Source of the DNA: Actinomadura chibensis NBRC 106107
GTDB lineage: Bacteria > Actinomycetota > Actinomycetes > Streptosporangiales > Streptosporangiaceae
Length of the DNA: 64,000 nucleotides
Assembly (NCBI RefSeq): GCF_001552135.1
Contig: NZ_BCQP01000012.1
Span: forward strand, 105,208 to 169,207
Direction of reading: 5' to 3'
The notes beneath the pieces were generated by a model that was not told where the DNA came from, ran no database searches, and saw only the letters and a list, made by a program, of their open reading frames with translations. Positions 18,185 to 25,911 of this stretch are shown here, piece after piece (position 1 is the stretch's first letter; each line of letters begins with the position of its first letter). Made by a program: the position numbers and the translations under genes.

Positions 18185-19390
18185 GTGCCCAGGGGTCGGA
18201 CCGGGACGGCGAGCGCGGCGATCATCGGGGCGGCGGTCGTCGCCGTCGCGGGCTGCTCGTCCGGGGGCGGCGGCGGAAAGGGCGGGGACGGCGGCGGCAA
18301 GGCCGAGGACGCGGTCAAGCTGGCCATCACCCCCGCCACCGGCGCTCAGCGGGTGGCGCCCGACCAGCCCGTCACCGTCACGGCCGACAAGGGGCGGCTG
18401 ACCAGCGTGACCCTCACCTACGGCCAGAAGAACGCCAAGGCGCAGGGAAGGCTCGCCTCGGACGGCAAGTCGTGGAAGTCGTCGTGGACGCTCCGCCCGT
18501 CCACGACGTACACGGTCACCGCGAAGGGCACGGGCGAGGGCGGCAAGGAGGCCACGGCGACGTCCACCTTCACGACGCTGACCCCGCCGAAGAAGCTGGA
18601 GAGCGGCATGTCCCCGCTGGACGGCGAGAAGGTCGGGGTCGGCATGCCCGTGCAGCTGCTGCTGTCCAAGCCGGTCGCCACCAAGGCCGGGAAGGTCGCG
18701 GTCGAGAAGGCGCTTGAGGTCCGGATGTCCAAGCCGGTCGAGGGCGCCTGGTACTGGGTCAGCGACCGGGAGGTCGACTTCCGGCCCCGCGACTACTGGC
18801 CGTCCGGGCAGAAGGTTCAGGTCGTCGCGCACCTGGCCGGGCTGAAGGCGGGCGAGGGCCTGTACGGGATGAAGGACCGCAGCACCACCTTCACGGTCGG
18901 CCCCCGGCACATCACCACCATCGACGCGAAGAAGCACACCGCGACCGTCACCGACGGCGGGCGCACCGTCCGGACGATGAAGGTCAGCCTCGGCAAGCCG
19001 GGCCACGACAGCTACAGCGGCACGATGATCGCGCAGGAGAAGAACGCGCACATCGTGATGGACTCGGCGACCACCGGCGACCCGGGCGAGTACCGGATCC
19101 CGACGAAGTGGAACGTCCGGCTGACCTACAGCGGGACGTTCGTCCACTCCGCGCCGTGGTCCACCGACTCGCAGGGCAACGACAACGTCAGCCACGGATG
19201 CGTCAACGCCTCCCCGTCCGACGCCAAGTGGTTCTTCGACTTCACGAACCGCGGCGACGTCGTCAAGGTGACCGGGACGACGCGCAGGCTCCAGTTCGGC
19301 AACGGTCCGACGCCGTGGGCGAAGTCGTGGGACGCCTGGCTCCAGGGCAGCGCGACCGGCAGGCCCGTCACCGGCGCGCCGCTGAACTGA
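18185..19390 (+). CDS. L,D-transpeptidase lipoprotein (Ig-like + YkuD)
   Basis: A 401-residue secreted lipoprotein. It has a basic N-terminus, hydrophobic core and lipobox VAGC, followed by a Gly/Lys-rich linker. Ig-like domains of the type found in LdtMt2-like enzymes fill roughly residues 50-240. The C-terminal YkuD catalytic domain has VSHGCVNASPSDAKWF with H337 and the nucleophile C339. The family makes 3-3 peptidoglycan cross-links on the outer face of the membrane. The GTG at 18185 is preferred because GAGGAG at 18171-18176 lies 8 nt upstream; the in-frame GTG at 18176 overlaps that site. It is a single transcription unit after pgl. Confidence 0.9.
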   Translation: MPRGRTGTASAAIIGAAVVAVAGCSSGGGGGKGGDGGGKAEDAVKLAITPATGAQRVAPDQPVTVTADKGRLTSVTLTYGQKNAKAQGRLASDGKSWKSSWTLRPSTTYTVTAKGTGEGGKEATATSTFTTLTPPKKLESGMSPLDGEKVGVGMPVQLLLSKPVATKAGKVAVEKALEVRMSKPVEGAWYWVSDREVDFRPRDYWPSGQKVQVVAHLAGLKAGEGLYGMKDRSTTFTVGPRHITTIDAKKHTATVTDGGRTVRTMKVSLGKPGHDSYSGTMIAQEKNAHIVMDSATTGDPGEYRIPTKWNVRLTYSGTFVHSAPWSTDSQGNDNVSHGCVNASPSDAKWFFDFTNRGDVVKVTGTTRRLQFGNGPTPWAKSWDAWLQGSATGRPVTGAPLN

Positions 19391-19423
19391 CCGGCCCCCG
19401 TGAGGCCGCGGCGGGGGCGCTGG

Positions 19424-19429
19424 CACACT
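19424..19429 (+). promoter_or_regulatory. Candidate -10 box CACACT before the cupin gene
   Basis: CACACT, one mismatch from TANNNT, lies 7 nt before the ATG at 19437. No ribosome binding site is visible, so the transcript may be leaderless. Confidence 0.35.
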
Positions 19430-19436
19430 GGGTGCC

Positions 19437-19766
19437 ATGCAGAAGCTCTCGCTTGACGCACAGGTACGGGACCAGCTCAAGCGCGCCGCCGCCGGGTCCA
19501 CCGGGCGCAGCGCCGAGACCGTGTACGGCGGGCACGAGCACGTCCTGCGCCAGACGCTGATCGCGCTGACCGCGGGGACGTCCCTGGCCGAGCACGAGAG
19601 CCCGGGCGAGGCGACGGTCCACGTCCTGCTGGGGCGGGTGCGGCTGCTGAGCGGCGACGACGCCTGGGACGGCATCGCGGGCGACCTGCTGATCGTCCCG
19701 GACGCGCGGCACGCCCTTGAGGCGCTGGAGGACTCGGCCGTCCTGCTGACGGTCGCCAAGCGCTGA
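19437..19766 (+). CDS. Small cupin-fold protein
   Basis: A 109-residue protein with the glycine and beta-strand spacing of a single cupin barrel: LAEHESPGEATVHVLLGRVRLLSGDDAWDGIAGDLLIVPDARHALEALEDSAVLL. The pair of metal-ligand His/Glu positions of motif 1 appears as HESPGEATVHV and the motif 2 His as ARHAL. Such proteins can be metal-binding sensors or enzymes; no substrate can be assigned. It stands alone, 46 bp after the L,D-transpeptidase, and is convergent with the membrane protein gene at 19797. Confidence 0.7.
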   Translation: MQKLSLDAQVRDQLKRAAAGSTGRSAETVYGGHEHVLRQTLIALTAGTSLAEHESPGEATVHVLLGRVRLLSGDDAWDGIAGDLLIVPDARHALEALEDSAVLLTVAKR

Positions 19767-19796
19767 CCGTCCTCGCGAGCCGTCACGCCGGTGCCG

Positions 19797-20228
19797 TCAG
19801 GCCGCGGCGAGGACGGCGACGCCGAGCGCGAGCAGCAGGGCGACCTTCGCCGCCTCGCACGCCACGTAGTACAGGTGGCCGCGCGAGCGGGGCAGGTCCT
19901 CGCCCGCGAGCACCCGGTCCGACCGCCGGTTGAGCCGGGGGCGGATCACGCCGAGCTGCACCGCGAGCAGCGCCGCCGCCAGCGCGGCGAGCACGGCGAC
20001 CGGCGCGGACGGGCGCCCGGCCGCGACCGCCGCGACCACGACGACGGCGAGCCCGGTCTCGGCGGCGTTCAGCGCGCGGAACACGATCCGGCCGATGCCG
20101 AGCCCGACCGGGATCGTCAAGCCGGGCGCGCGGAACTTCAGCGGCGCCTCCATGAAGGAGATCGCCAGCACCATCCCGAGCCACAGGAACGTCACCGCAC
20201 CGGCCGTCGCCGCCGCCGTCGCGTTCAT
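19797..20228 (-). CDS. Small four-helix membrane protein of unknown function
   Basis: A 143-residue hydrophobic protein with about four membrane segments, near residues 5-25, 45-65, 75-95 and 122-142. A notable motif is MVLAISFMEAPLKFRAPG after the first segment, and RPRLNRRSD in the loop before the last. The layout resembles DUF4149/TMEM205-like proteins, but that is only an impression. It is the third gene of a minus-strand unit fdxA - SufR-like regulator - this gene, 39 bp after the regulator stop. Function unknown. Confidence 0.65.
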   Translation of the reverse strand: MNATAAATAGAVTFLWLGMVLAISFMEAPLKFRAPGLTIPVGLGIGRIVFRALNAAETGLAVVVVAAVAAGRPSAPVAVLAALAAALLAVQLGVIRPRLNRRSDRVLAGEDLPRSRGHLYYVACEAAKVALLLALGVAVLAAA

Positions 20229-20267
20229 CGCACAACCGCCTTCCGGGGGATCATCGGCTTTCGGGGA

Positions 20268-20921
20268 TCATCGGGGGGCGCGCCGCAGGTGGGCGACGCA
20301 GGCGCCGGGTTCGGCGAAGGGCTCCAGCCGGTCGGCCGCCAGGGGCGCGTCCAGTTCCTCCAGCGCGCCCTGCATGAGGCCGAGGTGGACGTCGCAGACG
20401 AGAGGGCCGTACTCCTCCGCCAGTTCGAGGAACGGGCAGTGCCGGAGCCTGATCACGTCGGCGGCGGGCTTCGGGTCGAAGTCGAGGTCGGCGAGCAGGG
20501 CGGTGAGCCGCCCGGCGGCGTCGGCCTCGCTCGTCGGCCGGAACGGCGGCGGACGGTCGACGAGGTAGCGGCCCCATTCGCGGCCGGCGCGCGTGGCGTC
20601 GGCCCGGGCGCCGGGACCGGCGGAGGCGAGCCGGCTGAGCAGGATCTGCGCGAGCAGCCGGTACCCGCGGGCGCCGCCCCGGTCCATGCCGGGACGCGGC
20701 GCGTACACGGTGCGCGGGCGGCCGCGCCCGGACGGCTCCTCGACGCTCCGCTCGACCGCGCCCTCGGCGGCGAGGGCGTCCAGGTGGAAGCGCGCGGTGT
20801 TGGCGTGGACGCCGAGCCGCCGGGCGACGTCGGCGACGCCGAGCGGCCCGTCCGCCGCGCGGAGCGCCTCCAGGACCTCGCGCCGCCGGGGCCGGTCCGG
20901 CGGCGGGGCGGCGCCGCTCAC
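20268..20921 (-). CDS. HTH regulator with SufR-like cysteine domain
   Basis: A 217-residue transcription factor. Residues 12-60 form a winged HTH of the ArsR/SufR kind (GVADVARRLGVHANTARFHLDAL). The C-terminal part contains three cysteines, C162 (RLRHCPF), C176 (PLVCDVH) and C208 (PGACVAH), spaced much like the Fe-S-ligating cysteines of SufR. An Fe-S or metal-sensing role is therefore likely by homology. The GTG at 20921 overlaps the stop of the 7Fe ferredoxin gene by 4 nt (GTGA), so the two are co-translated. It may control its own operon through the inverted repeat at 21260-21284. Confidence 0.8.
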   Translation of the reverse strand: MSGAAPPPDRPRRREVLEALRAADGPLGVADVARRLGVHANTARFHLDALAAEGAVERSVEEPSGRGRPRTVYAPRPGMDRGGARGYRLLAQILLSRLASAGPGARADATRAGREWGRYLVDRPPPFRPTSEADAAGRLTALLADLDFDPKPAADVIRLRHCPFLELAEEYGPLVCDVHLGLMQGALEELDAPLAADRLEPFAEPGACVAHLRRAPR

Positions 20922-21241
20922 GCCTCCCCCGCCGGGGGCAGCGCCGCGACCAGCGGATGGTCGCGGTCGACGGCGCCGAGTTTGGCGGCGCCGCCGGGCG
21001 AGCCGAGGTCGTCGAAGAACTCGGCGTTGGCCGCCGTGTACGCCTTCCACTGGTCGGGGACGTCGTCCTCGTAGTAGATCGCCTCGACCGGGCAGACGGG
21101 CTCGCAGGCGCCGCAGTCGACGCACTCGTCAGGATGGATGTAGAGGGACCGCGCGCCCTCGTAGATGCAGTCGACGGGGCATTCGTCGACGCAGGCGCGG
21201 TCCTTGACGTCCACGCACGGCTCGGCGATCACATAGGTCAC
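20918..21241 (-). CDS. fdxA: 7Fe (3Fe-4S/4Fe-4S) ferredoxin
   Basis: A 107-residue ferredoxin of the FdxA type, an electron carrier. The first cluster region is CVDVKDRACVDECPVDCI and the second CVDCGACEPVCPVEAI, the pattern of seven-iron ferredoxins. It is followed by the usual VPDQWKAYTAANAEFFDDLG tail. The GTG at 21241 is the start: GGGAGGAG lies just upstream. The in-frame ATG at 21259 overlaps the promoter region and is less likely. It is the first gene of an operon with the SufR-like regulator. Confidence 0.95.
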   Translation of the reverse strand: MTYVIAEPCVDVKDRACVDECPVDCIYEGARSLYIHPDECVDCGACEPVCPVEAIYYEDDVPDQWKAYTAANAEFFDDLGSPGGAAKLGAVDRDHPLVAALPPAGEA

Positions 21242-21259
21242 GGCGCGCTCCTCCCGCAT

Positions 21260-21284
21260 TTTCTACGAATACTACCTGTAGAAA
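21260..21284 (-). promoter_or_regulatory. Promoter/operator of the fdxA operon
   Basis: A perfect inverted repeat TTTCTAC (21260-21266) / GTAGAAA (21278-21284) with an 11-nt spacer flanks TAGTAT (minus strand), a good -10 box. It places the transcript start about 20 nt before the GTG of fdxA. The A/T-rich patch stands out against the GC-rich surroundings. It is a likely binding site for the SufR-like regulator encoded in the operon. Confidence 0.55.
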
Positions 21285-21374
21285 TTGATCGCGGCGCGGC
21301 GGGGTGGCGCGCGGCCGCTACCAAAGTCGACGGGCCGCCGACCTGCGGCCACTGTCCGCACGCGGGCCCGCCGA

Positions 21375-21380
21375 TACCGT
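21375..21380 (+). promoter_or_regulatory. -10 box TACCGT, leaderless promoter of the histidine kinase
   Basis: TACCGT lies exactly 7 nt before the GTG at 21388. No ribosome binding site is visible. Confidence 0.5.
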
Positions 21381-21387
21381 GGAGCGC

Positions 21388-22593
21388 GTGGAACTCAGGC
21401 GATCCTGGCGGGACCGGGTCGGCGACGCGGGCGTCACCGCGGGCGCCGTCGTGCTCGGCCTGCTCATGCTCCAGGCATCGCTGGAGGACCTGCAGAGCGG
21501 CCAGGACCTCTCGGTGCCGCGGGACTTGGCGATCGGCGCGGTGAGCTGGGCCGCCGTCCTGCTGTTCCGCCGCCGGTACCCGGTCGCCCTCGCGGTCGTG
21601 ATGATGTTCGCGCAGCTCACCGCGTCGACGGTGCTCGGCACCGCGGCGGCGGCGGTGTTCTCGGTCGCCGTCCTGCGGCCGTGGCGGACGAGCCTGCCGA
21701 TCGGCGCCGCGACCATGGGCGTGGTCGCCCTGGAGTTCTGGATCGCGCCGCTGTCGGCGCGCGACTTCCGCGAGGGCGTCGTCGTCTTCGCCCTCATGTA
21801 CGCGGTGCTCGTCACGGCGGGGATGCTGGTGCGGTCGCGGCGGATGCTGATCGAGTCGCTGCGCGAGCGGGCCCGCGCCGCCGAGACCGAGCAGCAGCTG
21901 CGGGTCGAGGAGGCGCGGCTGCTGGAGCGCGAGCGGATCGCGCGGGAGATGCACGACGTCCTCGCCCACCGCATCTCCCTGCTGGCCGTGCACGCGGGCG
22001 CGCTGGAGTTCCGCCGGGACTCGCCGCCCGAGCAGCGCGAGGCCGCCGGGATCATCCGGCAGAGCGCCTACGAGGCCATGGAGGACCTGCGCGAGGTCAT
22101 CGGCGTGCTGCGGGACGACTCCCCGCGCGCCGCCGGCCCGGAGCGCCCGCAGCCGACGCTCGCGGACGTGCCCGGCCTCGTCGCCGAGTCCGAGCGCGCG
22201 GGCGGGCGCGTCACGCTGGACGACCGCGTCCCCGATCCGGGGCGCGTCCCGGCGCGGGTCGGGCGGCACGCGTACCGGATCGTCCAGGAGGGGCTGACCA
22301 ACGCCCGCAAGCACGCGCCGGGGGCGCGCGTCCGGGTGACGCTGGACGCGGGGGCCGACCTCGACATCGAGATCGTCAACGCGCTGCCGCCCGGCCCGCC
22401 CGCCCGGCCGCTGCCCGGGGCGGGCGCGGGGCTCGTCGGCCTCGCCGAGCGGGTCGCGCTGCTCGGCGGGACGCTGGAGCACGGCCGCACCGGCGACGGC
22501 CGGTTCCGGCTGCGGGCCCGGCTGCCGCTCGGCGGCCCGCATGCCGCCGGGGATGCCGGGAAGGGTGTCCCCCATGGCACCGAACTCCGCTGA
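21388..22593 (+). CDS. NarL-type sensor histidine kinase
   Basis: A 401-residue membrane sensor kinase. About four membrane segments occupy residues 15-150. They are followed by a coiled coil and a HisKA_3 dimerisation domain with ERERIAREMHDVLAHRISLLAVHAG (phospho-acceptor H189). The HATPase domain contains RIVQEGLTNARKHAPG near residue 300 and a short GLVGLAERVALLGG G-box. It phosphorylates a LuxR-type response regulator in the cytoplasm, most likely the one at 23055. A small flavin-binding-type gene overlaps its 3' end and separates it from that regulator. The start is set by the TACCGT box. Confidence 0.9.
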   Translation: MELRRSWRDRVGDAGVTAGAVVLGLLMLQASLEDLQSGQDLSVPRDLAIGAVSWAAVLLFRRRYPVALAVVMMFAQLTASTVLGTAAAAVFSVAVLRPWRTSLPIGAATMGVVALEFWIAPLSARDFREGVVVFALMYAVLVTAGMLVRSRRMLIESLRERARAAETEQQLRVEEARLLERERIAREMHDVLAHRISLLAVHAGALEFRRDSPPEQREAAGIIRQSAYEAMEDLREVIGVLRDDSPRAAGPERPQPTLADVPGLVAESERAGGRVTLDDRVPDPGRVPARVGRHAYRIVQEGLTNARKHAPGARVRVTLDAGADLDIEIVNALPPGPPARPLPGAGAGLVGLAERVALLGGTLEHGRTGDGRFRLRARLPLGGPHAAGDAGKGVPHGTELR

Positions 22594-23002
22594 CCAGCCA
22601 CTGCTCGAAGAACTGGACCGCGCGGAATGCCTCCGGCTGATCTCCGGCACGGGCGTCGGACGGGTCGCGTTCGACGACGGCGAGGGCCCGACGGTCGTCC
22701 CGGTGAACCACGCCGTCGACGGCGACGCCGTGATCTTCCGCACCTCGGCGACGGGGCGCCTGAACCGGAGCCTGGTCCCGATCGTGACCGGCGGGGAGGT
22801 CCGGGCCGCGTTCGAGGTCGACCGGTTCGACGAGTCGACCCACGAGGGGTGGAGCGTGCTCGTGCGCGGCGGCGCGCATCCGCTGAGCGACGACGAGATC
22901 CCCGGCGTGGCGCAGGTCCGGCCGTGGCCGGGCGGCGAGCGCGACGCGTGGTTCCGGCTGGCCGCGCACGAGGTCAGCGGCCGCCGCCTGCGCCGCCCGT
23001 AG
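22574..23002 (+). CDS. Pyridoxamine 5'-phosphate oxidase-fold protein
   Basis: A 142-residue split-barrel flavin-binding protein of the PPOX superfamily. Diagnostic features are LDRAECLRLISGTGVGRVAFDDGEGPTVVPVNHAVDGDAVIFRTSATGRLNRSL, followed by VRAAFEVDRFDESTHEGWSVLVRGGAH. Actinobacterial homologs bind FMN or F420; no substrate can be named. The ATG at 22574 overlaps the kinase gene by 20 nt, so it is co-transcribed with the kinase and lies before the response regulator. It could modulate the two-component pair or be a target; both are inference. Confidence 0.82.
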   Translation: MAPNSADQPLLEELDRAECLRLISGTGVGRVAFDDGEGPTVVPVNHAVDGDAVIFRTSATGRLNRSLVPIVTGGEVRAAFEVDRFDESTHEGWSVLVRGGAHPLSDDEIPGVAQVRPWPGGERDAWFRLAAHEVSGRRLRRP

Positions 23003-23042
23003 CGGCGGGCCTTGACCGGCGGGCCCGGCCGCGCCGAAGCCA

Positions 23043-23048
23043 TAGGGT
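23043..23048 (+). promoter_or_regulatory. -10 box TAGGGT, leaderless promoter of the response regulator
   Basis: TAGGGT lies 6 nt before the ATG at 23055. The response regulator may therefore be transcribed separately from the upstream kinase as well as with it. Confidence 0.5.
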
Positions 23049-23054
23049 GGCGGG

Positions 23055-23720
23055 ATGGACTCCGCTGCCATCCGCGTCCTGATCGTGGACGACGACGCGC
23101 TCGTCCGGGCCGGCCTGTCGATGATGCTGGCGAACGCCGACGACCTCGACGTGGTGGCCGACGTGGCCGACGGCGCGGAGGTCGTGCCCGCCGTCAACCG
23201 GCACCGCCCCGACGTGGTGCTGATGGACATCCGGATGCAGAGGCTGGACGGGCTCGCGGCGACCGAGCTGCTGCGCGCCCGCCGCGACCCGCCCGAGATC
23301 ATCATCCTGACGACGTTCGACACCGACGACCACATCGTCCGCGCGATGCGGGCGGGGGCGAGCGGGTTCCTGCTGAAGCACACGCCGCCGCCGGAGATCG
23401 TCCAGGCGATCCGGCAGGTCGCGGCGGGCGAGCCGATGATGTCGCCCGCGGTGCTGCGGCGGATGATGTCCTACGTCGCGGACGCGGCCGCCGACCCGCG
23501 CCAGGCCCGCGCCCGCGAGCTGCTCGGCCGGTTGAGCGAGGGCGAGCGGGCCGTCGCCGCGCTGGTCGGGCAGGGCCGGACCAACAGCGAGATCGGCCGG
23601 GAGCTGTCGCTCAGCGTCGCGACCGTGAAGGCGTACGTGTCGCGCCTGCTGACGAAGCTGGAGCTGAACAACCGGGTGCAGGTCGCGCTCCTCGTCCACG
23701 ACGCCGCCCTCGACACCTAG
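23055..23720 (+). CDS. NarL/LuxR-family response regulator
   Basis: A 221-residue response regulator. The receiver domain occupies residues 5-120 with acidic VDDD, phospho-acceptor D58 (VVLMDIRM), T in ILTTFD and K in GFLLKH. A C-terminal LuxR HTH follows (LSEGERAVAALVGQGRTNSEIGRELSLSVATVKAYVSRLLTKLELNNRVQVALL). It is the probable partner of the kinase at 21388. Its stop shares a CTAG palindrome with the stop of the convergent MFS gene at 23717. Confidence 0.93.
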   Translation: MDSAAIRVLIVDDDALVRAGLSMMLANADDLDVVADVADGAEVVPAVNRHRPDVVLMDIRMQRLDGLAATELLRARRDPPEIIILTTFDTDDHIVRAMRAGASGFLLKHTPPPEIVQAIRQVAAGEPMMSPAVLRRMMSYVADAAADPRQARARELLGRLSEGERAVAALVGQGRTNSEIGRELSLSVATVKAYVSRLLTKLELNNRVQVALLVHDAALDT

Positions 23721-25249
23721 TCGCGGGGGCCGCCGCCGGGTCCGCGCGGCGCGAGCGGGACGTGCCGCAGCAGCAGCGCGGCGGCGAGGCCCGCGGCGAG
23801 CAGCGGCAGCGCGGCGACGAACAGGTCGGTGAACGCGGCGGCGAAGGCGTCGGCGACGCCGTCGCGCACCGGGGCGGGCAGGGCCTCCAGCGCGCCGGGC
23901 CGGACGGCGTCGTCGAACGCGGGGACGCGGCCGTCCGGGACGCGCCGCCCGACCTCGGCGGCGAACCGGCTGGACACGATCGAGCCGAACACCGCCATCC
24001 CGGCGGCCGTGCCGAGCATCCGCGTCGCGAACACCCCCGAGCTGGCGGCGCCGAGGTCGCGGGGCGGCGCCGCGTTCTGCGCGATCAGCACGACGACCTG
24101 CTGCGACAGCCCCGCCCCGAACCCGAGGACGGCCATGTAGCAGCCCGCCACGAGAAGGCTGGTATCGGCGTCCATGGTGGCGAGCAGCGCGACGCCCAGT
24201 CCGCTGACCGCCATGCTGGCGGCGGGGAGCCGGTGGTAGCGGCCGGTCCGGTGGATGCGGCGCCCGGCGCCCATCGAGGCGGCGAGGAGCCCGATCATCA
24301 TCGGCAGCACGAGCAGGCCGGAGCGCGTCGCCCCCGCTCCCCCGACGACCTGGAAGAACATCGGCAGGTAGGTGGCGAGCCCGAACCCGGTCGCGCCGCC
24401 GACGGCCGCGACGGCGCAGGCGACGGCGAACGACCGGTCGCGGAACAGGCGCGGCGGGACGACGGGCTCGGCCGCCGTCCGCTCCGCGAGGACCCACACC
24501 GCGAACAGGACGGCGGACCCCGCCGCCAGCCCGAGCACGACGGGCGATCCCCACGCGTACCGCGTCCCGGCCCAGCTCGTGAGCAGCGTGAAGCAGGTGA
24601 CCGCCGCGCCGAGCAGCACGATCCCGCGATAGTCGATCCGCGGCTCGCGGTCCGGGCGCGGCAGCCGCAGCAGGAGCGCGGTCGTGGCCGTGGCGGCGAG
24701 GCCGAGCGGCAGGTTGACGTAGAACGCCCAGCGCCAGGACGCGTGGTCGGTGAGGAACCCGCCGATCAGCGGCCCGGCGACGCTCGACACCGCGAAGACC
24801 AGCGCCGAGTATCCCTGGTACTTGGCCCGCTCGCGCGGCTCGAACAGGTCGCCGGTCAGCGCGAACATCGAGCTCATCAGGCATCCGGCCGCCGCGCCCT
24901 GCCCGACCCGGAAGACGATCAGCCAGTCCATCGACGGCGCCGCCCCGCACGCCGCCGACGCGGCCATGAACCCGGCGAGGCCGGTCAGCAGGACGGGACG
25001 GCGCCCGAACAGGTCCCCGAGCCGCCCCGACAGCGGGACGGTGACGCTGGTCGCCAGCACGTACGCGGTGGACACCCAGGCGAGCCGGTCGAGCCCGCCG
25101 AGGTCGCCGACGATCGCCGGGAGCGCGGTGCCGAGCACGGTCGCGTCCAGGGACGACATCAGCCCGGCGAGCATCAGCCCGCCGAACACGAGCCGCCGGT
25201 CCCGGCGGCTCATCGGCGCGGGGGCGGCGGTTCCGGTCGCGGAATTCAT
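23717..25249 (-). CDS. MFS drug transporter, DHA2 (14-TM) family
   Basis: A 510-residue proton-driven efflux pump of the EmrB/QacA type with about 14 membrane segments. Motif A is GRLGDLFGRRPVLLTG. The N-terminal motif is LMSSLDATVLGTALPAIVGDLGG, a D1-type motif of drug antiporters. The antiporter motif C region is GPLIGGFLTDHASWRWAFYVNLP. The start ATG at 25249 has AGAGG 5 nt upstream; the GTG 6 nt earlier is not favoured. It is divergent from a MarR regulator, the usual arrangement for regulated drug efflux. The substrate is unknown. Confidence 0.92.
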   Translation of the reverse strand: MNSATGTAAPAPMSRRDRRLVFGGLMLAGLMSSLDATVLGTALPAIVGDLGGLDRLAWVSTAYVLATSVTVPLSGRLGDLFGRRPVLLTGLAGFMAASAACGAAPSMDWLIVFRVGQGAAAGCLMSSMFALTGDLFEPRERAKYQGYSALVFAVSSVAGPLIGGFLTDHASWRWAFYVNLPLGLAATATTALLLRLPRPDREPRIDYRGIVLLGAAVTCFTLLTSWAGTRYAWGSPVVLGLAAGSAVLFAVWVLAERTAAEPVVPPRLFRDRSFAVACAVAAVGGATGFGLATYLPMFFQVVGGAGATRSGLLVLPMMIGLLAASMGAGRRIHRTGRYHRLPAASMAVSGLGVALLATMDADTSLLVAGCYMAVLGFGAGLSQQVVVLIAQNAAPPRDLGAASSGVFATRMLGTAAGMAVFGSIVSSRFAAEVGRRVPDGRVPAFDDAVRPGALEALPAPVRDGVADAFAAAFTDLFVAALPLLAAGLAAALLLRHVPLAPRGPGGGPRD

Positions 25250-25261
25250 GTGCACCTCTCA

Positions 25262-25300
25262 TTTATATGCTTAAGGCATGCAGATGCTAAGCACACTTAG
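25262..25300. promoter_or_regulatory. Divergent promoter and MarR-type operators
   Basis: This short A/T-rich patch carries TGCTTA (25268-25273) with TAAGCA (25288-25293), and CTAAG (25287-25291) with CTTAG (25296-25300), i.e. two related inverted repeats. TATAAAT on the minus strand near 25262-25268 is a good -10 box for the MFS gene and overlaps the first site. Such overlap fits repression by the adjacent MarR protein. Confidence 0.5.
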
Positions 25301-25319
25301 ATGAGGTGCGCAACCTAGC

Positions 25320-25325
25320 TAGACT
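25320..25325 (+). promoter_or_regulatory. -10 box TAGACT, leaderless promoter of the marR-type gene
   Basis: TAGACT lies 7 nt before the ATG at 25333; there is no ribosome binding site. Confidence 0.5.
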
Positions 25326-25332
25326 GGCCGCC

Positions 25333-25788
25333 ATGAGCGACGAGGCACTGGACGCCGTCGAGCGGAGCATGGTGAGGCTCCGCCGGGGCATGGCGCGGCA
25401 GCGGCTCGGGAAGGCCGCCATCCGGGACCACAACCTCCCCGTGGACGTCCAGGTCCTGCACGTCGTGGACGTCGTCGACGAGGGCCCCGACCACCCCGGC
25501 CAGGAGATGAGCGTCGGGCTCGTCGCCGCCCGGCTCGGCGTCGACGCCTCGCGCGGGAGCCGCATCGTCGCGGAGGCCGTCAAGTCCGGGTACGTCCGCC
25601 GGGTCGCGTCCCAGGAGGACGGGCGGCGCATCCACCTGGAGCTGACCGACGCGGGCCGGTCGGTCGTGGAGGCCACCCGCCGCACCCGCCAGGAGCACTT
25701 CGCCCAGGCCATGGCCGACTGGACGGACGCCGAGCGCGCCGAGTTCGCCCGCCTGCTCGGACGGTTCGTCCACACCTACGAGGGCTGA
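25333..25788 (+). CDS. MarR-family transcriptional regulator
   Basis: A 151-residue winged-HTH regulator. The DNA-binding core is MSVGLVAARLGVDASRGSRIVAEAVKSGYVRRVASQEDGRRIHLELTDAGRSVV, with the DGRR wing typical of MarR. The N- and C-terminal helices form the dimerisation region. It is divergent from the MFS pump at 23717 and very likely represses it and itself through the palindromes at 25262-25300. The start ATG at 25333 is chosen from the leaderless promoter pattern rather than the GTG/ATG nine codons upstream. Confidence 0.9.
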   Translation: MSDEALDAVERSMVRLRRGMARQRLGKAAIRDHNLPVDVQVLHVVDVVDEGPDHPGQEMSVGLVAARLGVDASRGSRIVAEAVKSGYVRRVASQEDGRRIHLELTDAGRSVVEATRRTRQEHFAQAMADWTDAERAEFARLLGRFVHTYEG

Positions 25789-25793
25789 CCCGC

Positions 25794-25845
25794 CTACAAC
25801 CCGGGTCGCGGTGCCGGGGCGCCCGGCTACACCCCCGGTTGCGGT
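25794..25845 (+). repeat. Two 19-bp direct repeats, 33 bp apart
   Basis: CTACAACCCGGGTCGCGGT (25794-25812) recurs with three changes at 25827-25845. The 33-bp period is close to three helical turns, so both copies face the same side of the DNA. They lie upstream of a kinase/response-regulator operon and could be binding boxes for its regulator. Confidence 0.4.
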
Positions 25846-25855
25846 CCGGCGGGTA

Positions 25856-25883
25856 CCGCGATCGGCCGCGCGGCCGATCGCGG
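25856..25883. repeat. 28-bp perfect palindrome upstream of the second kinase operon
   Basis: The left arm CCGCGATCGGCCGC (25856-25869) is followed directly by its reverse complement (25870-25883). As RNA it would fold into a 12-bp stem with a GCGC loop. No T run follows, so it is either a U-less terminator for the marR transcript or an operator 17 bp upstream of the kinase -10 box. Confidence 0.5.
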
Positions 25884-25899
25884 CGCTCCGCACGCCGTC

Positions 25900-25905
25900 T
25901 ACGCT
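25900..25905 (+). promoter_or_regulatory. -10 box TACGCT, leaderless promoter of the second kinase
   Basis: TACGCT lies 6 nt before the ATG at 25912, with no ribosome binding site. Confidence 0.5.
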
Positions 25906-25911
25906 GGCCGC

